Positions 17,001 through 25,831 of a stretch of DNA of 40,247 nucleotides are shown here, one piece after another. The stretch comes from Bacteroidales bacterium (GTDB lineage Bacteria; Bacteroidota; Bacteroidia; Bacteroidales; UBA932): the NCBI GenBank assembly GCA_016295455.1, contig JAEDLE010000013.1, forward strand, positions 1 through 40,247, in the 5' to 3' direction. Each line of letters begins with the position of its first letter. The stretch's first letter is position 1. The position numbers and the translations under genes were made by a program. The notes beneath the pieces were generated by a model. That model did no database searches. It was given only the letters and a program-made list of their open reading frames with translations, and was not told the origin of the DNA.

Positions 17001-17975
17001 ATGAACCAGCATATGCGCAAAGTCCTGACAATTATAATGCTGTCCAGTCTTCTGCTTGTCTCCTGCGGGAGGAAAAGCGGGAGCGGAGGCGCGTCAGTCA
17101 GGGACTTCCCCCAGGTCCAGGTTCCTGCGGTCGTAGGCGGACAGGAGGAGGCAATGGAGTATCTCACCCTGCACTACTGGGATGCCTTCACCGCCGGTGA
17201 AGGGAACTGGCTCTGCGATTCGCTGCACATAGCCGGAGTGGAGGCTACCGCTCTGGAGGCCGAGGTCGGAAAATACACGACCCTGCTTTCGATGCTGTCC
17301 CTCGAGACCGCCCGCAAGGACGTCAGGGCCTTCTGCAGCCGCCTTGAGCAGGCCCAGCGGAAGGACAACGGCTCCAACATCTTCGACGGCACGCTGAAAA
17401 TGGTGTCGCGCTACCTCTACGACCCGAATTCCCCGGTCAGGAACGAGGACATCTACGGAGCCCTCGCCCTCAGCCTCTCGGAATCGGACTGCGTGGGACC
17501 CGATGAAAGGGAACGCTTCGCAAGGGAGGCGGAGTTGTGTTCGAGAAACGCCGTCGGGACCGTCGCGACGGACTTCAGCTTCATCTGCAGGGACGGCAGG
17601 GAGATGAACCTGCACTCGGTCAAGGCTCCTCTCACGCTGCTCTTCTTCTCGAATCCGGGCTGCCCGGCCTGCGCCGAAATCAGCCGCACGCTTACGGACG
17701 ACCCTAAGGTGAACAGCCTGCTCGGGGACGGGACCTTGGCAGTCGTCAGCATATACATAGATGAAGAAATCGACGAGTGGATGGCGCATACGGGGGACTG
17801 GCCGGCGCAATGGACGGTCGGATATGACCCCGCGATGGTGATACGGGAGAGCGAGCTATATGTGGTCAGGGCGATTCCGTCGCTGTATCTGCTTGATTCA
17901 CAGAAACGTGTAATAATGAAGGACGCCGTTGCGGAGAAACTGGTGCAGTGGCTCCAAGAGTATGAAAATCAATAA
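17001..17975 (+). CDS. Thioredoxin-fold lipoprotein with DUF5106-like N-terminus
   Basis: The 324-residue lipoprotein has the signal MNQHMRKVLTIIML...LLVSC with lipidated Cys22. Residues about 35-185 are helical and resemble the DUF5106 domain that precedes thioredoxin folds in Bacteroidota. The C-terminal domain has FFSNPGCPAC (Cys221, Cys224) and the cis-Pro region AIPSLYLLD, so it should be redox-active in the envelope. CPAC differs from the CGPC of the other thioredoxin lipoprotein at 3088-4161, which suggests a different redox potential or partner. A second ATG at 17013 is also possible. The gene precedes galM by 12 bases and may head the operon that continues to the transporters. Confidence 0.85.
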   Translation: MNQHMRKVLTIIMLSSLLLVSCGRKSGSGGASVRDFPQVQVPAVVGGQEEAMEYLTLHYWDAFTAGEGNWLCDSLHIAGVEATALEAEVGKYTTLLSMLSLETARKDVRAFCSRLEQAQRKDNGSNIFDGTLKMVSRYLYDPNSPVRNEDIYGALALSLSESDCVGPDERERFAREAELCSRNAVGTVATDFSFICRDGREMNLHSVKAPLTLLFFSNPGCPACAEISRTLTDDPKVNSLLGDGTLAVVSIYIDEEIDEWMAHTGDWPAQWTVGYDPAMVIRESELYVVRAIPSLYLLDSQKRVIMKDAVAEKLVQWLQEYENQ

Positions 17976-17987
17976 AAAACAATCTAT

Positions 17988-19031
17988 ATGGACATCAGGA
18001 AGGAACTTTGGGGCAAGACCCCGCAGGGAGAGGAAATCTTCAGGTACACCCTCACGAACGCAAGCGGAGCATACGTGACCGTCAGCAACATAGGCGCGGC
18101 GATCGTGTCAGTGGTCGTTCCGGACAGGGACGGCAAGCTCGGCGATGTGGCCCTCAGCTACGAGGACCCTCTCTCATACATCGGTGACGGACCTTGTCTG
18201 GGCAAATGCCCGGGAAGATATGCCAACCGCATCGCAGCGGGCAAGTTCAGCCTTGAAGGCAAGGACTACACCCTTGCGGTGAACTGCGGTCCGAACCATC
18301 TGCACGGAGGTCCGGGCGGCTTCATGAACCGCGTATGGGACAGCCGCATGGAGAATGACGGAGTGGAGTTCATGTACTTCTCCGAGGACGGCGAAGAAGG
18401 CTATCCGGGCAACCTCAAGACCGTGGTGCGCTACGAATGGGGCGAGGACAACGCCCTGAGGATCACCTTCACGGCGATGACGGACAGGACCACCGTCGTC
18501 AACCTCACCAACCACGCATACTTCAACCTGGACTGCCAGGGCAGCATCAAGGACCACCTGCTCACCCTCAACGCCTCCGAATACCTGCCTACCGACGACA
18601 GCCTCATCCCGCTCGGAGACCCTGCCGACGTGGCCGGCACACCTATGGACTTCCTCAACCCGAAGCCGCTCGGACGCGACCTCTTCGCGGACTTCGATGC
18701 GGTCCGTTTCGGAAAGGGATATGACAACTGCTGGGTGATAGACGGCTACCAGGAAGGACAGATCCAGAACGTGGCCGAACTCGTTTCCCCTGCGAGCGGA
18801 AGGGTGCTCAGGGTGCTCTCCACCCAGCCGGGCGTGCAGGTCTACACCGCGAACTGGCTCGAAGGCGCTCCGAAGGGCAAGAACGGAGTGACCTACCACG
18901 ACTATGACGGCGTGGCCATCGAATGCCAGCACTTCCCTGACTCCCCGAACCATCCGGACTACCCGGACACGACCCTGCGTCCGGGAGAAGTGTTTGAACA
19001 GGCTATAATTTACGCATTCTCAACACTTTAG
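17988..19031 (+). CDS. galM: Aldose 1-epimerase (galactose mutarotase)
   Basis: GalM interconverts the alpha and beta anomers of galactose and related sugars at the start of the Leloir pathway. The 347-residue product has the conserved NHLHGG at 103-108, TNHAYFNL with the probable catalytic acid His176, and ECQHFPDSPNH with the probable catalytic base Glu312. Those are the standard active-site positions. No signal peptide is seen, so it is cytoplasmic. No galK or galT lies next to it; it sits between the lipoprotein gene and thyA (3-base gap). It may therefore serve general sugar metabolism rather than a dedicated galactose operon. Confidence 0.95.
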   Translation: MDIRKELWGKTPQGEEIFRYTLTNASGAYVTVSNIGAAIVSVVVPDRDGKLGDVALSYEDPLSYIGDGPCLGKCPGRYANRIAAGKFSLEGKDYTLAVNCGPNHLHGGPGGFMNRVWDSRMENDGVEFMYFSEDGEEGYPGNLKTVVRYEWGEDNALRITFTAMTDRTTVVNLTNHAYFNLDCQGSIKDHLLTLNASEYLPTDDSLIPLGDPADVAGTPMDFLNPKPLGRDLFADFDAVRFGKGYDNCWVIDGYQEGQIQNVAELVSPASGRVLRVLSTQPGVQVYTANWLEGAPKGKNGVTYHDYDGVAIECQHFPDSPNHPDYPDTTLRPGEVFEQAIIYAFSTL

Positions 19032-19034
19032 CCT

Positions 19035-19829
19035 ATGGAACAGTACCTCGGGCTGCTCAGGCATATCAGAGAACACGGCACCATAAAGCACGACCGCACC
19101 GGTGTCGGCACCCAGAGCGTGTTCGGATACCAGATGCGCTTTGACCTGAAGGAGGGTTTCCCCCTGCTCACCACCAAGAAGGTCCATCTCAAGTCCATAA
19201 TCCACGAACTCCTGTGGTTCATCTCGGGCGACACCAACATCTCCTACCTCAAGGAGAACGGGGTCAGCATATGGGACGAGTGGGCGGATGAGAACGGGGA
19301 CCTGGGTCCAGTGTACGGGCATCAGTGGAGAAGCTGGGCGACTGCGGACGGCAGGAGCATAGACCAGCTGAGCCAGGTAATACGCACCATCAGGGAGAAC
19401 CCCGACTCGAGGAGGATGCTGGTGACCGCCTGGAATCCCGGGGAAGTGGACAGCATGGCCCTGCCGCCCTGCCACTGCCTCTTCCAGTTCTACGTCGCCG
19501 ACGGAAGGCTCTCCTGCCAGCTGTACCAGCGCAGCGCCGACACTTTCCTCGGAGTTCCATTCAACATCGCTTCCTATTCCCTGCTGACGATGATGATAGC
19601 TCAGGTGTGCGGGCTGGAGCCGGGCGAATTCATCCACACCACGGGGGACACCCACATCTACCTCAATCATTTCGAACAGGTTGACCTCCAGCTCAGCAGA
19701 CAGCCGAGAAAGCTGCCGCAGATGAAGCTGAACCCCGATGTGAAAGACATCTTCGATTTCCGCTACGGAGACTTCACCCTCGAAGGCTACGACCCGTGGC
19801 CTGCAATAAAGGCCCCGGTTGCGGTATGA
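19035..19829 (+). CDS. thyA: Thymidylate synthase
   Basis: ThyA methylates dUMP to dTMP using methylene-tetrahydrofolate, which becomes dihydrofolate. At 264 residues it has the same length as the E. coli enzyme. Arg21 (DRTGVGT) binds phosphate and the nucleophile is Cys146 in LPPCHC. The folate/dUMP segment (RSADTFLGVPFNIASY) and the C-terminal IKAPVAV are in place. The stop overlaps the start of folA (ATGA). The pair that makes and recycles dihydrofolate is thus translationally coupled, an arrangement found in many bacteria. Confidence 0.98.
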   Translation: MEQYLGLLRHIREHGTIKHDRTGVGTQSVFGYQMRFDLKEGFPLLTTKKVHLKSIIHELLWFISGDTNISYLKENGVSIWDEWADENGDLGPVYGHQWRSWATADGRSIDQLSQVIRTIRENPDSRRMLVTAWNPGEVDSMALPPCHCLFQFYVADGRLSCQLYQRSADTFLGVPFNIASYSLLTMMIAQVCGLEPGEFIHTTGDTHIYLNHFEQVDLQLSRQPRKLPQMKLNPDVKDIFDFRYGDFTLEGYDPWPAIKAPVAV

Positions 19830-20368
19830 CGATGGAGAAGGCTATCATAGTTGCCGTGGCCGACGACATGGCCATAGGCAGGGGCAACGACATGCCCTGG
19901 CACATATCTGAAGACCTTAAGTACTTCAAGCGTACGACTCTGGGCTGCCCGGTGATAATGGGTTCCAGGAACTTCCGTTCCATAGGTTCCAGACCCCTGC
20001 CGGGAAGGACCAACATAGTCATAAGCCGGCGTCCCCTCGACCCTCCCTGCGAAGGAGTGATCCGGGTCGAAAGCCTTGAGCAGGCATATGAGGCGGCGGA
20101 GCGCAGCCACGACAGGGACGGCAACCCGCCTGCGCGCTGCTTCGTAATCGGAGGCGGCAGGACCTATGCCGAGGCCATAGCCAACGCGGACCTGCTGTAC
20201 GTCACCCACGTACACACCCTCATCCCCGACGCGGACACCCATTTCCCCGCCATAGACCCGGGAATATGGCAACTTGTCTCGCTGTCCGAGCCATATACGG
20301 ACAGCGGCAGCGGCATCCGCTTCGAGTTCGCCGTTTACGGACGCCGTTCTTCCCCGGACAGGCCCTGA
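19826..20368 (+). CDS. folA: Dihydrofolate reductase
   Basis: DHFR reduces the dihydrofolate produced by ThyA back to tetrahydrofolate with NADPH. The 180-residue product starts at an ATG overlapping the thyA stop. Key features are AVADDMAIGRGNDMPWHISEDLKYFK-type N-terminus with the catalytic acid at Asp30, IVISRRP, and FVIGGGRTYAEAI (NADPH site). The motif usually read as MGR(K/R)T is MGSRN here, so the threonine near the cofactor is replaced by Asn49. The effect is unknown. An internal loop around residues 85-105 (EAAERSHDRDGNPPARC) is slightly longer than in E. coli. Confidence 0.95.
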   Translation: MTMEKAIIVAVADDMAIGRGNDMPWHISEDLKYFKRTTLGCPVIMGSRNFRSIGSRPLPGRTNIVISRRPLDPPCEGVIRVESLEQAYEAAERSHDRDGNPPARCFVIGGGRTYAEAIANADLLYVTHVHTLIPDADTHFPAIDPGIWQLVSLSEPYTDSGSGIRFEFAVYGRRSSPDRP

Positions 20369-20405
20369 GCGGGTCTGATGACACAAGAACTTGACAAACA
20401 GACAG

Positions 20406-21770
20406 ATGATTAAGAACAGAGAAACTTTCGGCAGCAGGTTCGCTGTCATAATGACCTTTGCCGGATCGGCCATAGGCCTGGGCAATATCTGGCGCTTCCC
20501 CTACCTGGCAGGAGAAGGCGGAGGAGCTGCTTTCGTGCTGCTCTACCTGGTATTCACCCTGCTGTTCTCCCTCCCCATATTCATGGTGGAATCCATAATC
20601 GGACGGCGCAGCGGAGCCAACTGCATGGGCGCGGTGAAGAAACTCGCACCCGGCAGGGCCTGGCAGCTTCTGGGTGCCCTTTCGGTCATCACACCGCTGG
20701 TGATAGTTTCCTACTACAGCGTGGTGGGAGGATGGTCCCTTGAATTCTTCCTGAAATCCTGCGGTCTTGCCTTCACCGGCTGCGACCCGGAGAGCGTCAA
20801 GGACCTGTTCCCGGCCTTCACCTCATCTTTCTGGGGACCGAGCTTCTGCTTCACCGCCTTTCTGGCGCTGAGCTGCCTGATAGTCGCCTCCGGAGTGAAG
20901 AAAGGCATAGAGAAATTCAGCAAGTACTCCATCCCCGTGCTCTTCCTGATGATGGTCCTGATCATGGTCTATTCCCTCAGCCTTGACGGGGCGGGAGCCG
21001 GAGTCCGCTACCTGGTGAAGCCGGACTTCTCGAAGCTGAGCCTGCCGGTGTGCGCGTCCGCGCTGGGCCAGTCCTTCTACTCCCTGTCCCTGGGCATGGG
21101 CATAATCATCACCTATTCCTCATACGTGGACAAAAAGGAGAACCTCCTCGCCTCCGGCTCCTGGACCGCCTTCTTCGACGCGGCATTCGCCCTGATGGCA
21201 GGCTTCGCCATAATGCCGGCCGTCTTCACTGCCGGAATCGAGCCGTCCTCCGGACCGGGACTCATATTCCAGACCCTGCCTTTCATATTCGCGAAAATGG
21301 GTATAGACCTGCCTGTGGTCAGCGCCGCCGCAGCCATACTGTTCTTCCTGTGCATATGCATATCCGCCCTGACCTCCTCAGTTTCGCTGATAGAGGTGGG
21401 CGTCGCCTATCTTGTGGAGGAAAAGGGTCTGCGCCGAGGTACGGCAGCCCTGACCGTATTCGCCGGGACCTGGGTGGCGGGCATGCTCTGTTCCCTCTCG
21501 ATCGGGCCTCTGTCAGGCCTTGCCGTGATGGGAAAGCCGCTCTTCGACCTTCTCGACATCTTCTCATCGAACTTCCTGCTGCTCTTCGGCAGCGTGATGG
21601 CAGTCCTGCTCGTGGGCTGGAAGATGTCCAGACAGGACGTATGGGATGAGTTCACCAACAGCGGCAGCCTCAGGACCAACGTCAGGATATTCCGCCCGCT
21701 CTACTTCATCATCAAATACGTGACACCGCTGGCACTCGTCGCCATATTCATATCCAACTTCATTTTCTGA
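20406..21770 (+). CDS. Sodium-dependent transporter, NSS/SNF family (copy 1)
   Basis: The 454-residue inner-membrane protein has about eleven or twelve membrane segments. NSS proteins (LeuT type) import amino acids or similar compounds with sodium. The first helix carries the family hallmark GSAIGLGNIWRFPYLAGEGGGAAF, whose unwound part binds sodium and substrate. YSVVGGWSLEFF and the helix-6/8 segments also match. Substrate cannot be predicted. The ATG at 20406 was chosen because it opens directly into the conserved MIKNRETFGSRFAVIM; a TTG 15 bases earlier is unlikely. The next gene, 6 bases downstream, is a close paralog. Confidence 0.93.
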   Translation: MIKNRETFGSRFAVIMTFAGSAIGLGNIWRFPYLAGEGGGAAFVLLYLVFTLLFSLPIFMVESIIGRRSGANCMGAVKKLAPGRAWQLLGALSVITPLVIVSYYSVVGGWSLEFFLKSCGLAFTGCDPESVKDLFPAFTSSFWGPSFCFTAFLALSCLIVASGVKKGIEKFSKYSIPVLFLMMVLIMVYSLSLDGAGAGVRYLVKPDFSKLSLPVCASALGQSFYSLSLGMGIIITYSSYVDKKENLLASGSWTAFFDAAFALMAGFAIMPAVFTAGIEPSSGPGLIFQTLPFIFAKMGIDLPVVSAAAAILFFLCICISALTSSVSLIEVGVAYLVEEKGLRRGTAALTVFAGTWVAGMLCSLSIGPLSGLAVMGKPLFDLLDIFSSNFLLLFGSVMAVLLVGWKMSRQDVWDEFTNSGSLRTNVRIFRPLYFIIKYVTPLALVAIFISNFIF

Positions 21771-21775
21771 GACAG

Positions 21776-23137
21776 ATGCAGAAACGCGAGAATTTCGGCA
21801 GCCGTTTCGCCGTGATAATGGCGATGGCTGGTTCGGCCATAGGGCTGGGAAACATATGGCGTTTCCCGTATATGGTGGGAGAGGGCGGAGGCGCCGCATT
21901 CATCATCATATACCTGATTTCAACCCTGGTGCTCTCAATGCCTATCTTCTTCTCCGAGAGCATAATAGGCCGCAGCGCGCAGTCCGGTACCATAGGCGCC
22001 ATGGAGCAGCTGGCCCCCGGTTCGAAATGGAAGTGGCTGGGCTACATCACCATAATCTCCCCGCTTATACTCGTGTCCTACTACAGCGTGGTGGGCGGTT
22101 GGTCCTTCGAATTCATGCTGAAGGCTTTCGGGCTGGACTTCAACGGCGGTTCCCCGGACGATGTGAAGCTGATGTTCGGGAATTTCATCTCCCGAGACTG
22201 GGCTCCGCTCATCTGCCACACCATATTCATCGGACTGACCTGTCTGATAGTGCTGGCAGGCGTGAGAAAGGGTATCGAGGCCTTCTCAAAGCTGACCATG
22301 CCGGTGCTTTTCATACTGATAGTCCTGATAATGTTCTATTCTGTCAGCCTCCCGGGATCGGCGGAAGGTCTGCAGTATATGCTGAAGCCGGACTTCTCAA
22401 AGATAGACGGCAGGTGCATCACCTCCGCGATGGGACAGTCCTTCTTCTCCCTGTCGCTTGGCGTAGGAACCATACTGACATATTCCTCATTTGTAAAGAA
22501 GGATGAGGACCTGCTCGGGTCCGGGCTGGGAACGGCCTTCTTCGACCTGATATTCGCGATGCTGGCGGGTTTCGCCGTGATGCCGGCGGTGTTTGCGGCG
22601 GGCATAGAGCCGGGAGCGGGTCCGGGCCTCATCTTCGAGACCCTGCCGTACGTCTTCGCAAAGATGGGAACGGGCGCGCCGGTGCTGAGCGCAATCGCAG
22701 CGATACTGTTCTTTGTAGCCGTGTTCGTGGCGGCCCTGACCTCGTCGATATCGATGGTGCAGGTGGGCGTAAGCTACCTGATGGAACAGAAAGGACTGTC
22801 CAAAGGCAAGTCCGTGGCCGTGATATTCCTCGGGACCTGGACCCTGGGAGTGCTCTGCTCCCTGTCCTTCGGGCGTCTGGGCAGTTTCCACATACTGGGC
22901 TGCAGCATATTCGACTTCTGCGACAAACTGGTATCCAACTACCTTATGGCCATAGGAGGCCTGTTCTTCACCCTCTTCGTGGGCTGGAAGATGGATCCGC
23001 GGAAAGTCCGGGAAGAGTTCACCGGCAACGGCAGCCGCAGAATCAACGGAATCATATACCCGACAGTGCGCTTCCTCATCAGATGGGTGGCGCCGCTGGG
23101 CATCATAGTCATATTCCTGAGCAATCTGTTCCTCTAG
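21776..23137 (+). CDS. Sodium-dependent transporter, NSS/SNF family (copy 2)
   Basis: The 453-residue paralog of the preceding gene has the same layout: FGSRFAVIMAMAGSAIGLGNIWRFPY at the start, YSVVGGWSFEFML, PVLFILIVLIMFYSVSL, and a matching C-terminus (VGWKMDPRKVREEFTGNGS against VGWKMSRQDVWDEFTNSGS). The two share many aligned positions throughout, so the pair arose by tandem duplication. NSS transporters can act alone, so the pair may serve two substrates, or they may form a heterodimer. It converges on mutS with only 8 bases between the stops and no clear hairpin. Confidence 0.93.
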   Translation: MQKRENFGSRFAVIMAMAGSAIGLGNIWRFPYMVGEGGGAAFIIIYLISTLVLSMPIFFSESIIGRSAQSGTIGAMEQLAPGSKWKWLGYITIISPLILVSYYSVVGGWSFEFMLKAFGLDFNGGSPDDVKLMFGNFISRDWAPLICHTIFIGLTCLIVLAGVRKGIEAFSKLTMPVLFILIVLIMFYSVSLPGSAEGLQYMLKPDFSKIDGRCITSAMGQSFFSLSLGVGTILTYSSFVKKDEDLLGSGLGTAFFDLIFAMLAGFAVMPAVFAAGIEPGAGPGLIFETLPYVFAKMGTGAPVLSAIAAILFFVAVFVAALTSSISMVQVGVSYLMEQKGLSKGKSVAVIFLGTWTLGVLCSLSFGRLGSFHILGCSIFDFCDKLVSNYLMAIGGLFFTLFVGWKMDPRKVREEFTGNGSRRINGIIYPTVRFLIRWVAPLGIIVIFLSNLFL

Positions 23138-23145
23138 GAAAGGGT

Positions 23146-25743
23146 TCAGACTCCGAGTTCGTCCTTCATTTCGCGCAGCAGGTCGAAGGCCTGCATAGGC
23201 GTCATATTGTTCAGGTCCGCTGATTTGAGCCTGTCCCTGAGGGAGGAGAGAGTAGGGTCGTCAAGCTGGAAAAGGGACAGCTGCATCACTTCGCCTCCGT
23301 CTTTCACCACTGTCGCCGAAGAGCTGTTCTCCTCGAGCGCGGCAAGCGTGCGTTCCGCCGAAAGCAGCACCTCGCGCGGCATTCCGGCCATCCTCGCCAC
23401 GTGGATACCGAAACTGTGGGCGGAACCGCCCCTGGCGAGCTTGCGCAGGAAGATGACCTGACGCCCAGACTCCTTGACTTCGATATGGTAGTCGCGGACC
23501 CTCGGATAGATTTCCTCCAGGTCATTGAGCTCATGATAGTGAGTTGCGAAAAGGGTCTTGGCCCCTTTGCCATATTCGTGTATATACTCGACTATCGCCC
23601 TTGCTATGGACATTCCGTCATAGGTAGAAGTGCCTCTTCCTATCTCGTCCAGAAGGACCAGGGAGCGTTCGGAGAGGTTATGGAGTATCATCGAGGTCTC
23701 CAGCATCTCTACCATGAAGGTGGACTCGCCCCGGGAGATGTTGTCGCTCGCGCCCACCCTGGTGAAAATCTTGTCGCATATGCCTATGCGGGCAGACTCC
23801 GCCGGCACGAAGGAGCCGACCTGGGCCATCAGCACTATCAGGGCCGTCTGCCTGAGGAGCGCCGACTTACCCGCCATATTCGGTCCGGTGAGTATCATAA
23901 TCTGCTCGTCGAGGCTGTCGAGGCTGATGTCATTCGGGACATATTCCTCGCCCGCCTTCATATAGGTCTCTATCACCGGATGCCTTCCGTTCCTTATGTC
24001 TATGCCCAGGCCCATGTCCATCTGCGGGCGGCAGTAGCCGTTGCTCAGGGCAAGCGAGGCGAAGCCGCAGAGCACATCCAGCCTTGCCAGCACCCTCGCA
24101 TCAGCCTGTATCGCGGATATGCGGGACTGCACCCTTGAGACCAGTCCGGAGTAGATCCTGGCCTCGATGGCGGCAATCTTTTCCTCGGCGCCCAGAATCT
24201 TGGCCTCATAGTCCTTGAGTTCCTGGGTGATGTAGCGCTCGGCGTTGACCAGGGTCTGCTTGCGCACCCACTCGGGGGGAACCTTGTCCCTGTAGGCGTT
24301 GCGGACTTCGAGATAATAGCCGAAGACATTGTTGTAGCTCACTTTCAGGGAAGGGATGCCCGTCCTCTCGCTTTCCCTCTGCTGCAGGCCTATCAGATAA
24401 TCCTTGCCCCCGGTGGATATGGCCCTGAGTTCGTCCAGCTCCGCATCCACTCCTGAGGCTATCACCGGCCCCTTGCCCAGGGCCGAAGCACATTCAGGGG
24501 ATATGGTCCTGCAGATGTCCTCCATCAGTTCCGGGCTGCCCTTGATGGCCTCACCCATGGCCCTCAGGGCTTCCTCCTCACAGCCCCGGCAGTACTCGGA
24601 CAGGGGGCCCGCATTGCGCAGACCCCTCTCGAGCTGGAGCAACTCGCGCGGGGCGATTCTGCCCGTGGCGGCCCTGGAGAGTATCCTTTCAAGGTCACCT
24701 ATGTTGCCTATCCTGCCGGAGACTTGCTCGAGGCCGTCCGTATGGGAGATGAAATGTGACACCACGTCATAGCGGGAGGCCAGCTCCTCCAGGTCCATCG
24801 AAGGCATCGAGAGCCAGTTGCGCAGCATACGGGAGCCCATTGGAGAGGAACATCTGTCCATCACGTCCACCAGGGCGCTGCCTTCAGCCCCGGCATTGCT
24901 GTGGAAGACTTCGAGGTTGCGGAAAGTGAAACGGTCCATCCATACGAAACACCCCTGGTCTATCCTGGATATGGAGCAGATGCTGCTCAGTCCACCGTGA
25001 TGAGTCTGCTCCAGATAGACAAGCAGGGCTCCGGCGGCGCATATGCCCAGAGGGCAGCTGTCCACGGCATAGCCCTTCAGGGAATCCACCTGAAGCTGCC
25101 TGCGGAGCTTTTCCGCGCAGCTGTCATAGACAAAGGCCCATTCCTCGAGGTTGGAGACATAGGCCGAATCCCCGAAGACTTCCCTCGCCATCTTCTCACA
25201 GCCGCGCTGCACGACCATCTCGCGGGGATTGAGGGAGGAGAACAGGGTGGATATGAATTCCTTACCGCCCTGTGTAAGACGGAAGGAGCCGGTGGAAACG
25301 TCCAGGAAGGCCGCTCCCATGCCGTCCTTGCCGAAGCATACTCCCGCAAGATAGTTGTTCTCCTTGCACTCGAGCATCTGGTCGCTGAACGCGACTCCCG
25401 GAGTCACGAGTTCGGTTATGCCTCTCTTTACGAGCTTCTTGGTGAGTTTCGGGTCCTCGAGCTGGTCGCAGACCGCGACCTTGTAGCCGGCGCGGACGAG
25501 TCTGGGCAGATAGGTGTCTATCGCATGATGGGGGAAGCCCGCCATGGGCAGAGTCCCCTTGTCCCCGTTCGAACGCTTGGTCAGCACTATGCCCAGCACC
25601 TTGCTGGCCAGCAGCGCATCATCCGAATATGTCTCATAGAAATCCCCGACCCTGTAGAGCAGGACCGCCTCGGGATTCTTGGCCTTGACTTCAAAAAACT
25701 GCTTGATAAGCGGCGTGTCTTCCGCCATCTTCTGCTCTTTCAT
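23146..25743 (-). CDS. mutS: DNA mismatch repair protein MutS
   Basis: MutS recognises mismatches and starts mismatch repair. The 865-residue product has the N-terminal mismatch-binding motif RVGDFYETY (the Phe-x-Glu that wedges into the mismatch). The connector, lever and clamp regions follow. The ATPase has Walker A GPNMAGKS near residue 618, Walker B LLDEIGRGTSTYDG, and a helix-turn-helix dimer region. The C-terminal tail is short. The frame opens 15 bases earlier at an ATG (25758), but the predicted promoter puts transcription start at about that base. The ATG at 25743 (MKEQKMAEDTPLIKQF) is therefore the better start. mutS is divergent from glmS. Confidence 0.96.
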   Translation of the reverse strand: MKEQKMAEDTPLIKQFFEVKAKNPEAVLLYRVGDFYETYSDDALLASKVLGIVLTKRSNGDKGTLPMAGFPHHAIDTYLPRLVRAGYKVAVCDQLEDPKLTKKLVKRGITELVTPGVAFSDQMLECKENNYLAGVCFGKDGMGAAFLDVSTGSFRLTQGGKEFISTLFSSLNPREMVVQRGCEKMAREVFGDSAYVSNLEEWAFVYDSCAEKLRRQLQVDSLKGYAVDSCPLGICAAGALLVYLEQTHHGGLSSICSISRIDQGCFVWMDRFTFRNLEVFHSNAGAEGSALVDVMDRCSSPMGSRMLRNWLSMPSMDLEELASRYDVVSHFISHTDGLEQVSGRIGNIGDLERILSRAATGRIAPRELLQLERGLRNAGPLSEYCRGCEEEALRAMGEAIKGSPELMEDICRTISPECASALGKGPVIASGVDAELDELRAISTGGKDYLIGLQQRESERTGIPSLKVSYNNVFGYYLEVRNAYRDKVPPEWVRKQTLVNAERYITQELKDYEAKILGAEEKIAAIEARIYSGLVSRVQSRISAIQADARVLARLDVLCGFASLALSNGYCRPQMDMGLGIDIRNGRHPVIETYMKAGEEYVPNDISLDSLDEQIMILTGPNMAGKSALLRQTALIVLMAQVGSFVPAESARIGICDKIFTRVGASDNISRGESTFMVEMLETSMILHNLSERSLVLLDEIGRGTSTYDGMSIARAIVEYIHEYGKGAKTLFATHYHELNDLEEIYPRVRDYHIEVKESGRQVIFLRKLARGGSAHSFGIHVARMAGMPREVLLSAERTLAALEENSSSATVVKDGGEVMQLSLFQLDDPTLSSLRDRLKSADLNNMTPMQAFDLLREMKDELGV

Positions 25744-25762
25744 ACGTTTCTCCCCCATAGGG

Positions 25763-25793
25763 CAAATATACGCTTTTTCGCAGATTTTTGTTA
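25763..25793 (-). promoter_or_regulatory. mutS promoter
   Basis: On the minus strand TATATTTG (25770-25763) matches TAnnTTTG exactly, with GTTTAAC at about -33. Transcription would begin near 25757, at the first base of the upstream ATG (25758). This argues for translation from the ATG at 25743 with a very short leader. Confidence 0.7.
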
Positions 25794-25799
25794 AACTTG
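25775..25799 (+). promoter_or_regulatory. Candidate glmS promoter
   Basis: TAAACTTG (25792-25799) is one mismatch from TAnnTTTG, 33 bases before the glmS ATG, with a T-rich -33 region. It overlaps the upstream half of the mutS promoter region, so the two divergent genes share a 73-base spacer. Confidence 0.4.
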
Positions 25800-25831
25800 C
25801 GATTTAAGGATTTTTTCAATAACGCCAAAAT

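Noticed and set aside
23120..23160. Terminator between the second NSS gene and mutS
   Set aside because: Only a four-base-pair palindrome (TTCC/GGAA) is present and there is no T-run.
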